Shown here piece by piece: positions 7,153 to 15,451 of a stretch of 64,000 nt of DNA. This stretch comes from Bryobacterales bacterium (GTDB taxonomy: Bacteria; Acidobacteriota; Terriglobia; Bryobacterales; Bryobacteraceae), in the NCBI GenBank assembly GCA_020851555.1, contig JADZCM010000038.1:1-64000 (forward strand). Direction: 5' to 3'. A program made the translations under genes and the position numbers. The notes under the pieces are model-generated. The model saw only the letters and a list, made by a program, of their open reading frames with translations. It was not told the origin of the DNA and did not search any database. The first letter of the stretch is position 1. Every line of letters begins with the position of its first letter.

Positions 7153-8640
7153 ATGAAACCGGTGAACATTCGGCTGGAACCGCTCGGCAAGACATTGAGC
7201 GCCCCGCGCGGCGAGCCGCTCCAGGATCTGCTCTTCGAGCACGGAGTCGAATTCCCGTGCGGAGGGCGCGGCACCTGCAAGGGGTGCCGCGTGAGGGTGC
7301 TGGACGGCGCCGCGCCGGTTACGGCTCTCGAGGAACGCGCGTTCACGCCGGATGAGCTGCGTTCCGGCTGGCGTCTGGCATGCATGCTCGCCCCGGCGGA
7401 AGACCTGGTGCTGGAGGTCGCCCAATGGGAGACGGCGATCCTCACCGACGGCCTGCCCGTGGAGGCCTCCGGCCGCGAGGGGCTCGGGGTGGCGGTGGAC
7501 CTGGGGACGACCACGCTGGTGGCGCAGTTGGTGGACCTCTCCAACGGCCACGTGCTCGGCGTGCGCACCGCTCTGAATCCCCAGGCCGTACACGGCGGAG
7601 ACGTCATGAGCCGCGTCGAGGCAGCCACATCCGGCGGCGAACGCGACGCCCTGACGGACCTGATTCGCCGGGGCATCGGGGCGCTCGCGGCTGACTTGTG
7701 CGGCGCGCGCCCGGAAGTCCGCGACGTGGTCCTGGTTGGGAACACGGTCATGCATCACCTGTTCTGCGGTTACGACGTCGCTCCGCTGGCGCAGGCGCCG
7801 TTCGAAACCACAAGAGGCGAACTGGCCGTTTTCCACCCGTGGGAGCTTGGCTGGAGTCTGCCGGAGTCCGCTACTGTCCGCTTCCTGCCCTGCCTCGGGG
7901 GCTTCGTCGGCAGCGACATCCTGGCCGGCATTCTGGCGACGCGCCTGGACCAGGCGGCCGGGTTGACCGGCCTGATCGACCTGGGCACCAACGGGGAGAT
8001 CGTCTTCGGCGATGGCCACCGGATGCTGTGCGCATCCACCGCCGCGGGACCAGCCTTCGAAGGCGGCCGGATCTCCATGGGGATGCGCGCTTCCTCGGGG
8101 GCGATCTCCGCCGTGCGGCTGGAGGGGAACCGGCCCGTCTGCCACGTGATCGGGGACGGAGCGCCGCGCGGCATATGCGGCAGTGGTCTGGTGGACGCCG
8201 CCGCGGCGGGTCTGGACCTGGCCATCATCGCTTCGAGCGGCAGGCTCCCGGACTCGTGGGAACTCGCGCCCCCCGTGGTCCTCACCCAGGCGGATATCCG
8301 CCAGCTACAACTCGCCAAGGCCGCCATCGCAGCCGGGATACGGATTCTGCTGAAGCGGCTGGGCGCGGAACTTGGGGACGTGCAGCGCGTGTACCTGGCA
8401 GGAGCTTTCGGCAACTATGTGAATGCCGCCGGCGCCCGCCGCATCGGCCTGTTCGAGTTCCCGCTGGAGACGGTTTCGCCGGCCGGCAACACCGCGCTCT
8501 CGGGCGCACGCCGGGCCTTGTTCGACGGGCCGGAGTCCGCCTACGGCGCTTTGCGGAGCAGGATCGAGCACGTGCCCCTGGCCTCCGATTCCGATTTCGA
8601 GCAGACTTTCGTGGACTCGATGGTTTTCCCCGGCGGCTGA
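7153..8640 (+). CDS. Corrinoid activation/regeneration protein ([2Fe-2S] + ASKHA; RACo/RamA-type)
   Basis: 495-aa protein. The N-terminus is a plant-type ferredoxin domain with C36, C42, C45 (FPCGGRGTCKGC) and C77. The rest is the ASKHA (actin-like ATPase, DUF4445) region with phosphate-binding AVDLGTTTLVAQLVDL and DLGTNGEI, plus GPAFEGG and YLAGAFGNYVN. Such proteins use ATP and an electron to reduce Co(II) corrinoids back to active Co(I). It is shorter than the roughly 630 residues of RACo from acetogens, mostly in the linker. Its presence is the strongest evidence that this operon handles corrinoid methyl transfer. Confidence 0.85.
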   Translation: MKPVNIRLEPLGKTLSAPRGEPLQDLLFEHGVEFPCGGRGTCKGCRVRVLDGAAPVTALEERAFTPDELRSGWRLACMLAPAEDLVLEVAQWETAILTDGLPVEASGREGLGVAVDLGTTTLVAQLVDLSNGHVLGVRTALNPQAVHGGDVMSRVEAATSGGERDALTDLIRRGIGALAADLCGARPEVRDVVLVGNTVMHHLFCGYDVAPLAQAPFETTRGELAVFHPWELGWSLPESATVRFLPCLGGFVGSDILAGILATRLDQAAGLTGLIDLGTNGEIVFGDGHRMLCASTAAGPAFEGGRISMGMRASSGAISAVRLEGNRPVCHVIGDGAPRGICGSGLVDAAAAGLDLAIIASSGRLPDSWELAPPVVLTQADIRQLQLAKAAIAAGIRILLKRLGAELGDVQRVYLAGAFGNYVNAAGARRIGLFEFPLETVSPAGNTALSGARRALFDGPESAYGALRSRIEHVPLASDSDFEQTFVDSMVFPGG

Positions 8641-8653
8641 CCCGCGCGTGCTC

Positions 8654-8682
8654 CTCCGCCCTGTACCGCAACCGGGCGGGAG
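8654..8682. terminator. GC-rich stem-loop between convergent genes
   Basis: CTCCGCCC pairs with GGGCGGGAG (one bulge) between the convergent reactivase and serA genes. This is a plausible bidirectional transcription stop. There is no U-tract. Confidence 0.35.
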
Positions 8683-8757
8683 GCGCGGCCGCCGGCGGGC
8701 AACGCCGGTGCGCGGCGTCTTGGCGAAAGAGCGCAGAACGCTGCCCCGAGGCTTGGT

Positions 8758-10350
8758 TTACGAAGAAAAATTGACTACTTTAACCACTTTTACGGCGGGG
8801 TTTTCGCTGAGCATCGCCAGCACCGCGGGCGAGGGAACCTGGTCGGTCTCCACCACCGCCACGGCGTCGAGCGGGATCCCCGGGCTGGCCGGGGCGTCCT
8901 GGCGTCCGAGGGAGAAGTTCGCGATGTTGACCCCACTGCGCCCGAGCACGGACCCAACGTGTCCGATCACTCCCGGAACGTCCTTGTTCCGCATATAGGT
9001 GAGGCAGCCGCTCAGGGTGGCTTCAAGCTGGATCCCGTCCACCTGCAACAGCCGCGGCTTGCCGAGCACGACCGCGCCCTCCACGCTCGTCACACCCAGA
9101 TCCGTCGCCAATTCCAGCCGGATGGAGTCCACGTGGACCGAGCGGCCCTCGTGCCGTTCGGCCACGTCCAGACCCCTGCTGGCTGCGATCTGCATGGCGT
9201 TGACCAGGTTCGCCTTGAACGAAATCCAGCGGTTCAACAGGCCGGCCAGGCCGGCGTTCCGGATCAGGTGGGTGTCGCCGTCGGCCAGCCTGCCGAGGTA
9301 GGCGAACCGCACCGCGGTGGGGTTGCCTTCGGCGATCTGCGCGGCGAAGGCTCCCAGCCGCCCGGCCAGGGCGATGTACGGTTCGATCTGCCGGTACTGT
9401 TCTGGCGAGAGGGCCGGCATGTTCACGGCGTTAACGGCGTTGCCGCTGCGCAGATATTCGGCAAGCTGCTCGGCGATGCGAACTCCGACGATCTCCTGGG
9501 CTTCCTCGGTAGCCCCGGCGATGTGCGGCGTGGCAATCACCCTGTCCAGCCCGAACAGCGGGTAACTGGAGGGAGGCGGTTCCTGGTCGAATACGTCCAG
9601 TGCGGCGCCCGCCACCTTGCCGGACTCGATGGCCTCGCGGAGCGCCGCGACGTCGATCAGTTCCCCGCGCGCGCAGTTCACCAGCCGCACTCCGTCCTTC
9701 ATTCCGGCGAAGGCCTCCCGGCCGATCATGCGCCGGGTCTCCGGCGTCAGCGCCACGTGCAGCGCGATGTAGTCGGACGCCGCGTAGAGTTCGCCCATCT
9801 CCACAAGCTGGACGCTCACGTCTTCGACCGCGCGCAGGCTGACGTACGGATCGCAGGCGACCACCTTCATCTCGAAGGCCCGCGCGCGCCGCGCCACTTC
9901 CCGGCCGATGCTGCCCAGGCCGATGATTCCAAGCGTTTTGCCCCGCAGTTCGCTGCCCAGGAACTTCTTCTTCTCCCACAGACCGTTCTTGGTCGAGGAA
10001 CTGGCCTGCGGAATGCTCCGGGCCATGGCCAGCATCAGCGCCAGGGTATGCTCGGCGACCGCCACGGCGTTTCCCCCGGGAGTGTTCATCACCAGCACCC
10101 CGGCGGCCGTGGCCGCGGCGATGTCCACATTGTCCACCCCCACGCCCGCTCTTCCGATGGCGCGCAGCCTGGGCGCCTTCGCCAGCACCTCACTGGTCAC
10201 CTTCACCGCGCTCCGGACCACCAGCGCGTCGGCGTCCGCCAGGTGTTGCAGATACTCCTTGGGATTGGAGGCGACCACCTGCCAGCCGGGCTGGCTGCGG
10301 AGCAATTCCAGTCCCGCCGCCGCCATGGGTTCCGCTACAAGGATCTTCAT
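8758..10350 (-). CDS. serA: D-3-phosphoglycerate dehydrogenase
   Basis: 530-aa enzyme that oxidises 3-phosphoglycerate to 3-phosphohydroxypyruvate, the first step of serine synthesis. It has the long (type 1) layout. A substrate/NAD domain carries the Rossmann motif GIIGLGSIGREVARRA, catalytic-site segments NCARGELID and PHIAGATEEA follow, then an allosteric substrate-binding domain and a C-terminal ACT domain (RNKDVPGVIGHVGSVLG) for serine feedback. ATG 10350 is the only start that gives the canonical N-terminus MKILVAEP. It overlaps the stop of the upstream aminotransferase by 4 bp, so the two are translationally coupled. Confidence 0.95.
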   Translation of the reverse strand: MKILVAEPMAAAGLELLRSQPGWQVVASNPKEYLQHLADADALVVRSAVKVTSEVLAKAPRLRAIGRAGVGVDNVDIAAATAAGVLVMNTPGGNAVAVAEHTLALMLAMARSIPQASSSTKNGLWEKKKFLGSELRGKTLGIIGLGSIGREVARRARAFEMKVVACDPYVSLRAVEDVSVQLVEMGELYAASDYIALHVALTPETRRMIGREAFAGMKDGVRLVNCARGELIDVAALREAIESGKVAGAALDVFDQEPPPSSYPLFGLDRVIATPHIAGATEEAQEIVGVRIAEQLAEYLRSGNAVNAVNMPALSPEQYRQIEPYIALAGRLGAFAAQIAEGNPTAVRFAYLGRLADGDTHLIRNAGLAGLLNRWISFKANLVNAMQIAASRGLDVAERHEGRSVHVDSIRLELATDLGVTSVEGAVVLGKPRLLQVDGIQLEATLSGCLTYMRNKDVPGVIGHVGSVLGRSGVNIANFSLGRQDAPASPGIPLDAVAVVETDQVPSPAVLAMLSENPAVKVVKVVNFSS

Positions 10351-11525
10351 GCCCGTCCCTCCGCGGCCAGCTTCAGCCCGGCGGCCCCGGCGTAGCTCCT
10401 CTGCACGGCAGCCACGCCCGCGCCCAGCCGCACCGGATGTCCGTTGGCCGCCAGTATCAGCTCCAGTTCCGCCACCACGGCGGCCAGGTCGGCGAAATCG
10501 AAATAGCCGAGGTGAGCAATCCGGAAGATCTTGCCCTTCATCGAACCCTGTCCGTTGGCGATGATGGCGCCGAAACGGTTTCGGAATTCCTTCACGATCA
10601 GTCCGGAATCCCACCCCGCGGGGGCTTTGATCGCGGTCACCGAGGAACCCGGGGATTCCGGCGCGAACAACTCCAGCCCCAGCTCCGCCGCGGCGCTGCG
10701 CGTGGCGCGAGCCAGAAACTGCGCGTTTTCGATCAGCTTATCCATCCCCACGGACTTGATGTAGCCCAGGGCCGCGTGCAGCGCGATGACCAGTGAGGTA
10801 TTCGGAGTCCAGCTCGATTCGCCCAGAGCCGCGTTCTTCTTCTCCTTTTTCAGATCGAAGTAGTAGTGGGGCAGCGTGGCGCTTTCGGCGCGCTTCCACG
10901 CCTTGGGGCTGATCGAAAGGAACGCCAGCCCGGGTGGGATCATGAACGCCTTCTGGGACCCTCCCACCACCACGTCCAGCCCCCAACCGTCGATATCGAG
11001 GGGCATGGCGCCCAGGCCCGTAATGGCGTCCACCACGAAAATGGCGTCCGTCCTGGCAACGGCCTGTCCCATGGAGCGGACATCGTGCTGGACGCCGGTG
11101 GAGGTCTCCGATGCCTGTACGAACACTCCGCGGGTCTCGGGGTTGGCGGCCAGCGCACCGGCAACCTGCTCGGGCCGCACGGCCTGGCCGTACTCCGCTT
11201 TGAGTACGACCGCGTCCAGGCCGAACGCCTTGGCCATCTCGACCCAGCGCTCGCCGAACTTGCCGGCGGAGCAGACAATGACCTTTTCCCCGCGGGAAAA
11301 GAGATTCGAAACAGCGGACTCCATGGCGCCTGAGCCGGAGGCGACCAGGATCAGCACGTCGTTGGACGTGCCCATGAGTCCCTGAAGATCCGACAAGGCG
11401 GCCCGGTAGATGTTGCGGAAATCCTCCGTGCGGTGGTGTATGTCGGACCCCATCATGGCGTGCAAGGCCGGCGGGTAGAGAGGCGTCGGCCCGGGAGTTA
11501 AGAGACGGGTCTTCCTGATGTGCAT
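10347..11525 (-). CDS. Class V aminotransferase, probable phosphoserine aminotransferase equivalent
   Basis: 392-aa PLP enzyme of the serine-pyruvate/alanine-glyoxylate aminotransferase group. It starts with the typical RLLTPGPTPL, has the cofactor region ASGSGAMESAV and QASETSTGV, and the Schiff-base lysine in GGSQKAF. By family it transfers amino groups among serine, alanine, glyoxylate and related keto acids. Here it sits directly before and overlaps serA, and no classical serC is seen in the window, so it most likely aminates 3-phosphohydroxypyruvate. That substrate is inferred from context; several bacteria and archaea use such a stand-in for SerC. Confidence 0.85.
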   Translation of the reverse strand: MHIRKTRLLTPGPTPLYPPALHAMMGSDIHHRTEDFRNIYRAALSDLQGLMGTSNDVLILVASGSGAMESAVSNLFSRGEKVIVCSAGKFGERWVEMAKAFGLDAVVLKAEYGQAVRPEQVAGALAANPETRGVFVQASETSTGVQHDVRSMGQAVARTDAIFVVDAITGLGAMPLDIDGWGLDVVVGGSQKAFMIPPGLAFLSISPKAWKRAESATLPHYYFDLKKEKKNAALGESSWTPNTSLVIALHAALGYIKSVGMDKLIENAQFLARATRSAAAELGLELFAPESPGSSVTAIKAPAGWDSGLIVKEFRNRFGAIIANGQGSMKGKIFRIAHLGYFDFADLAAVVAELELILAANGHPVRLGAGVAAVQRSYAGAAGLKLAAEGRA

Positions 11526-11558
11526 GGCGGTAGGTAGTCTTTTAGAATATCAGACAGG

Positions 11559-12005
11559 ATGGCACTGCTCGCCCGCGTTCAGACTGCAATGACGGAGGCC
11601 ATGAAGGCCCGCGATGAGGCCCGGCTCGGCGCGCTCCGGATGCTCAAGGCGGCCTTGAAGAAGCACGAGGTCGATTCCAGGAAGGCGCTCGACGAGGCCG
11701 CCGGGATTCAGGTGATGAAGTCCCTGGTCAAGCAGCGCCTGGAGGCTGCCGCAATGTTCCGCAAGGGCGGCCGTCCGGAGTTGGCCGAGAAAGAGGAGGC
11801 GGAGCTGAAGGTGATCGAGTCGTTTCTCCCCGCCGCGCCGCCGGAGGAAGAAATCGAAGCGGCCATCCAGGCGGCGCTCGCGGAGACCGGCGTCACCAGC
11901 CTCAAGCAGATGGGCCTGGTGATGAAGGCGGTGCAGGCCCGGCTCGCCGGCAAGCTCGTGGACGGCAAACTGCTCAGCGACCGGGTGCGGACCAGGCTGA
12001 GTTGA
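11559..12005 (+). CDS. yqeY: GatB/YqeY domain protein
   Basis: 148-aa helical protein matching the stand-alone YqeY family, which resembles the tRNA-binding tail domain of the GatB amidotransferase subunit. Typical segments are ALRMLKAALKK near the start, LVKQRLEAAAMFRKGGRPELAEKEEAEL in the middle, and the C-terminal MGLVMKAVQARLAGKLVDGK helix pair. The role is probably linked to tRNA or amidotransferase function but is not well defined. It is divergent from the serine operon and convergent with the dnaJ operon. Confidence 0.88.
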   Translation: MALLARVQTAMTEAMKARDEARLGALRMLKAALKKHEVDSRKALDEAAGIQVMKSLVKQRLEAAAMFRKGGRPELAEKEEAELKVIESFLPAAPPEEEIEAAIQAALAETGVTSLKQMGLVMKAVQARLAGKLVDGKLLSDRVRTRLS

Positions 12006-12029
12006 CGGCGGGCAGGGCCAACCCGGCCT

Positions 12030-13151
12030 TTACACGAAATACTCTTTGACCTTGTCGAACAGGCCCTTTTCCTTGGGCTGGTTGTCGGCCGGCAGCGTCT
12101 CGGCGAGCTGCTCGAGCAGCTTACGCTGTTCGCGGGTCAGCTTGGCGGGCACCCTGACCTCTATGTGGACGAAGAGGTCCCCCCGCCCGTCCGCGTTCAA
12201 CTTGGGCAGTCCCCGGTTGCGAAGGCGGAACTGCGCCCCGTCCTGCGTGGCTTCCGGGATGGAGAGCCGCTGCGCTCCATTCAGGGTCGGAATCTCCAGC
12301 TCGGCGCCCAGCGCGGCCTGTGCGATGTTCACCGGCACGGTGCAGTGTATGTCGCTTCCGTCGCGCAGGAATATGGGGTGCTCCCTCACCTTCAGGACGA
12401 CATACAGATCGCCCGGAGGGCCTCCGTGGTAACCCGCCTGCCCCTCCTGGGACAGCCGCAGGTGGGTGCCGTTGTCGACTCCCGGCGGGATGTTCACCTT
12501 GAGCCGGCGCTCCACGCGGACGGCCGCCTGCCCGCGGCACTGGCCGCAGGGCTGCCGAATGACCTTGCCGCTGCCGCCGCATTGCGCGCAGGTCCGGCGA
12601 ATCGACAGGAAGCTCTGCTGGTAGACGACCTCGCCCCGCCCCCGGCAGGTCTGGCAGGTCGTCTCTCCCGAGCCCGGCTCGGCACGGCTGCCCTGGCAGT
12701 GCGGGCAGATCTCGTCGCGCGGGATCAAAAGCTCGGCGGTCATGCCGCGGACGGCGTCCTCGAAGCTGATCTCGAGGTCGTACCGGAGGTCCTCGCCGCG
12801 CGCCGGCCGGGTCCGGCGTCTTCCACCGCCGCCGAACAAGTCGCCGAATCCGAAAAAATCCCCGAAAATGTCGCTGAAATCGGCGAACACGCTCGCGTCG
12901 AAGCCGGCCGGCGCCGTGCCCTGGCTGCTGAGGCCCGCGTGGCCGTAACGGTCGTAGGTCATCCTCCTGCCGGAGTCGCAAAGGACGCTGTACGCCTCTG
13001 CCGCTTCTTTGAAGTGCTCTTCGGCGTCCCGGTTGCCGGGGTTGCGGTCGGGGTGGTGCTTCAGCGCCAGCCTGCGGTAGGCGCTCTTGATCTCCTGCAA
13101 GTCGGCGTTCCGGTCTACGCCGAGAACCTCGTAGTAGTCGCGCTTGCTCAC
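12030..13151 (-). CDS. dnaJ: Chaperone protein DnaJ
   Basis: 373-aa Hsp40 co-chaperone that stimulates DnaK ATPase and delivers unfolded clients. The J domain has the HPD motif (KHHPDRNPGN). A G/F-rich linker with FGFGDLFGGGG follows, then the zinc-binding domain with four CxxC repeats (CPHC, CQTC, CAQC, CGQC), and the C-terminal peptide-binding domains. Length and domain order are those of a type I DnaJ. It overlaps the grpE stop by 4 bp and is the last gene of the hrcA-grpE-dnaJ operon. Confidence 0.97.
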   Translation of the reverse strand: MSKRDYYEVLGVDRNADLQEIKSAYRRLALKHHPDRNPGNRDAEEHFKEAAEAYSVLCDSGRRMTYDRYGHAGLSSQGTAPAGFDASVFADFSDIFGDFFGFGDLFGGGGRRRTRPARGEDLRYDLEISFEDAVRGMTAELLIPRDEICPHCQGSRAEPGSGETTCQTCRGRGEVVYQQSFLSIRRTCAQCGGSGKVIRQPCGQCRGQAAVRVERRLKVNIPPGVDNGTHLRLSQEGQAGYHGGPPGDLYVVLKVREHPIFLRDGSDIHCTVPVNIAQAALGAELEIPTLNGAQRLSIPEATQDGAQFRLRNRGLPKLNADGRGDLFVHIEVRVPAKLTREQRKLLEQLAETLPADNQPKEKGLFDKVKEYFV

Positions 13152-13738
13152 TTATCCGTCCGCCTGTCAACAGGAGGTGGCGCCGCAACTCTCACGAGTG
13201 CGGGTCTCAGGAGCTTCCCCCGGAATAGGTACCCTTTCTGGAACTCCGCCAGGATGGAGTGATCTTCGGCCTCGGTACTCGGCTGCACCTCCAGCGCGTG
13301 GTGAAAATGCGGATCGAATTTCTGTCCTTCGGTCTGGACCGGCTCCAGGCCAAGCTTCTGAAGCTCGGCCGACAGCCGCCGCACAATCAGCTCCATGCCC
13401 CGGGCGTAGTCCTTATCCGCCGTCTCCGTGTTCAGCGCGCGCTCCATGTCGTCCAGAAACGGGAGAAACTGGCGCACGGTCTCCATGGTGGAGAAGTCGC
13501 GGAGTTCCGCCTTCTCCCGCTCCACCCGTTTGCGGAAATTGTCGAACTCCGCCATCCGGCGGGCCAGCCGCTCCTGCAAATCCGCTTTCTCGGCAGCCAG
13601 TTGGTCTCTCTCAGCGGCGATCGCCGCCAACTGCGGGAAGTCGCCGGACTCCACGCGAGTCTCCGTTGCATTCGGGGCTGATGGGGCAAAGTCTCCGCCA
13701 CCCGGCGTGACGGGGACGGCGCTTTCGTGTTTCGACAT
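13148..13738 (-). CDS. grpE: Nucleotide exchange factor GrpE
   Basis: 196-aa GrpE, the ADP/ATP exchange factor and thermosensor for DnaK. A disordered N-terminus is followed by a long coiled coil (IAAERDQLAAEKADLQERL) and the signature FDNFRKRVEREKAEL. The C-terminal beta domain includes FDPHFHHALEV and SILAEFQKGYLFRGKLLRPALV. It lies 30 bp downstream of hrcA and overlaps dnaJ by 4 bp. Confidence 0.96.
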   Translation of the reverse strand: MSKHESAVPVTPGGGDFAPSAPNATETRVESGDFPQLAAIAAERDQLAAEKADLQERLARRMAEFDNFRKRVEREKAELRDFSTMETVRQFLPFLDDMERALNTETADKDYARGMELIVRRLSAELQKLGLEPVQTEGQKFDPHFHHALEVQPSTEAEDHSILAEFQKGYLFRGKLLRPALVRVAAPPPVDRRTDK

Positions 13739-13768
13739 GGCCGTTCAATACCCAGGTTAACAGACCGC

Positions 13769-14806
13769 TCAGGAGGGTATGTTCTGAAGCGCGCGCCCGA
13801 CGCCCAACACAGCCGACATGACCCGCGAATAATGCATTCTCATCGGCCCCAGGACAGCGATCCTGGCGCCCAGACCGCTCTGCGCTGTGACCTGGATGCC
13901 GATCAGCGCAAGTTCGCGCATGGCGGGATCCAGGTCCCCCAGGCCGACCTGCACTCGCACCGCGCCCGGTGATTCCTCGAGGAACCGGTCCAGAAGCTGA
14001 AGAATCCGCTTCTTCTCTTCCAGCGCGCGCAGCAACTCCCGCATCTTCTCCCGCGTCAGATGCAGATCCCGGGCGATCAGGTAGGAGGCGCCCTCCATGT
14101 GGACGGCCGGGCCGAGGTCGATGTCCAGAAGCCCCCTGGCGAACAGCGCGTTCAGGCACTTGAGCAGCGCGTCGTAGTACGCGCTCTGGAGCCGCAGCCG
14201 CCGCTCCAACTCCTGGCGCAGTTCCGAAACCACCCAGCCGCTGAAGTTCTGGTTGATGTAGTTGCGGATGGACAACAGCTCTTCGGGGCTGACCTCTTCC
14301 TCCAGGCTCACCACGCGGTTGCGCACCATGTGGTCGCGGGTAACCAGGACCACCAGGACGCGGCGGTCCGCCAGCGGCACAAGCTCCATGTGTTCCAGCG
14401 TCTGGCAGGAAGCCGGGATGATGGCGGCGATCCCCACCGCCTGGGTCAAGTCGGTCAACAGCCGGCTGGAACGCTCGATTCCCTCTTCCAGCGTTTCCAC
14501 GCCCTGGAAGCACTCCTGCACCCGCTGGACCTCGGCGGCGGAGGGACGCCCCACGCTCAGGTCCTGAGCGAAGAGCCGGAACGCTTTCTCCGTCGGCACG
14601 CGCCCGGCGGAGGTATGCGGCTGGGTCAGGTATCCCTCTTCGGCCAGGTCCGCCATGACATTACGGACACTGGCCGCGCTGAGTCCGGCTCCGTGACGCC
14701 TGGAGATGGTCCGCGAAGCCACCGGCTCCGGGTTCTCAATGTAGGCCCTCACGATCTCACGCAGGACCTCGGCCTTGCGGGCCGATTTTGGAGACTCTCC
14801 TGCCAT
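13769..14806 (-). CDS. hrcA: Heat-inducible transcription repressor HrcA
   Basis: 345-aa repressor. The N-terminal winged helix (VLREIVRAYIENPEPVASRTIS and AASVRNVMADLAEEGYLTQPHTSAGRVPT) is diagnostic of HrcA, and the C-terminal GAF-like and insertion domains follow. HrcA binds CIRCE operators and needs GroEL for activity. I looked for the CIRCE inverted repeat (TTAGCACTC/GAGTGCTAA) in the gap upstream of this gene and did not find it, so this operon may not be autoregulated in the classical way. First gene of the operon with grpE and dnaJ; dnaK is not adjacent. Confidence 0.95.
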   Translation of the reverse strand: MAGESPKSARKAEVLREIVRAYIENPEPVASRTISRRHGAGLSAASVRNVMADLAEEGYLTQPHTSAGRVPTEKAFRLFAQDLSVGRPSAAEVQRVQECFQGVETLEEGIERSSRLLTDLTQAVGIAAIIPASCQTLEHMELVPLADRRVLVVLVTRDHMVRNRVVSLEEEVSPEELLSIRNYINQNFSGWVVSELRQELERRLRLQSAYYDALLKCLNALFARGLLDIDLGPAVHMEGASYLIARDLHLTREKMRELLRALEEKKRILQLLDRFLEESPGAVRVQVGLGDLDPAMRELALIGIQVTAQSGLGARIAVLGPMRMHYSRVMSAVLGVGRALQNIPS

Positions 14807-14945
14807 GGTTAAAGCGGCGGGCTACTGCCCCCGATTCGTATTCTAGGAAAAGCCGCCGGACGGAGCAAGCCCGGCAGCGGGCGGACCGTGAACGGCTGTG
14901 GACCCGGGGATCCGCCCCGCCATAGGGCGGGCGCCCCCGCCCGCG

Positions 14946-14965
14946 TCCGGCCCCCTGGCCGGACA
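14946..14965. repeat. Perfect 8-bp hairpin in the hrcA/membrane-protein divergent gap
   Basis: GTCCGGCC and GGCCGGAC pair around a 4-nt loop. A second GC-rich inverted repeat (gcgggcg/cgcccgc) lies just before it. Both are between divergent genes, so they are not simple terminators. They may be intergenic repeat elements or regulatory structures. Confidence 0.4.
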
Positions 14966-15001
14966 CCTGGTACGGACGAATTACGGGGCCGGGGAAGCTG
15001 A

Positions 15002-15007
15002 TACAAT
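15002..15007 (+). promoter_or_regulatory. Candidate -10 box for the gene starting at 15053
   Basis: TACAAT lies directly before an ATG at 15008. A transcript starting 6-8 bases downstream would not include that ATG. The next in-frame start, GTG 15053, has GGAGA seven bases upstream (15041-15045), so this box decides the start choice. The -35 region is weak. Confidence 0.4.
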
Positions 15008-15052
15008 ATGAACTTCGTCAGAACACGCGAGTGTGAAATTGGAGATAGTCCG

Positions 15053-15451
15053 GTGAAAGGCATTCGGTCTCTGCTTCGGGGTTTCTCTTACCTTTTCCAC
15101 GCTGCTTTCATCGTGGTGATGCTGATTATGGCGGGCGTGCTGCTGCTCAGCGGCCCCCAGGCCGTCAACTTCGACTTTCTTCCGCTGACGGGCAACGCTT
15201 TGGCTTACGGGTTGGCGGCGCTGGCGTTGGTGGGAGCCATAGTGCTGCTGCTGGCCGTCCGGCACAAAGCCCAGGCGTTGTACGTGGGGTGGAGCGTAGT
15301 CGTGGCAGCCCTGATCGTGCGGTTCTTTCTTTTCTCCAGCTACGGGTACGTTCCTGACTCTGGCGATTTCCTGTATGCGCTCTACGGTTTGGCCGCCGCC
15401 CTGGCGGCCCTGCTGGGAGCCCGCCAGACACCGGGGCTGAACTCGCGCTAA
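15053..15451 (+). CDS. Small integral membrane protein, function unknown
   Basis: 132-aa hydrophobic protein with about four transmembrane helices (around FHAAFIVVMLIMAGVLLLSG, LAYGLAALALVGAIVLLLAV, YVGWSVVVAALIVRFFLF and FLYALYGLAAALAALLG). No enzyme or transporter motif is visible. An ATG at 15008 would add 15 residues, but it precedes any transcript from the TACAAT box, whereas GTG 15053 has a good ribosome-binding site. The 3' end overlaps the convergent DUF1501 gene by 4 bp. Confidence 0.7.
   Translation: MKGIRSLLRGFSYLFHAAFIVVMLIMAGVLLLSGPQAVNFDFLPLTGNALAYGLAALALVGAIVLLLAVRHKAQALYVGWSVVVAALIVRFFLFSSYGYVPDSGDFLYALYGLAAALAALLGARQTPGLNSR

Noticed and set aside
14807-15007. CIRCE element upstream of hrcA
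   Set aside because: The required TTAGCACTC/GAGTGCTAA inverted repeat was not found.
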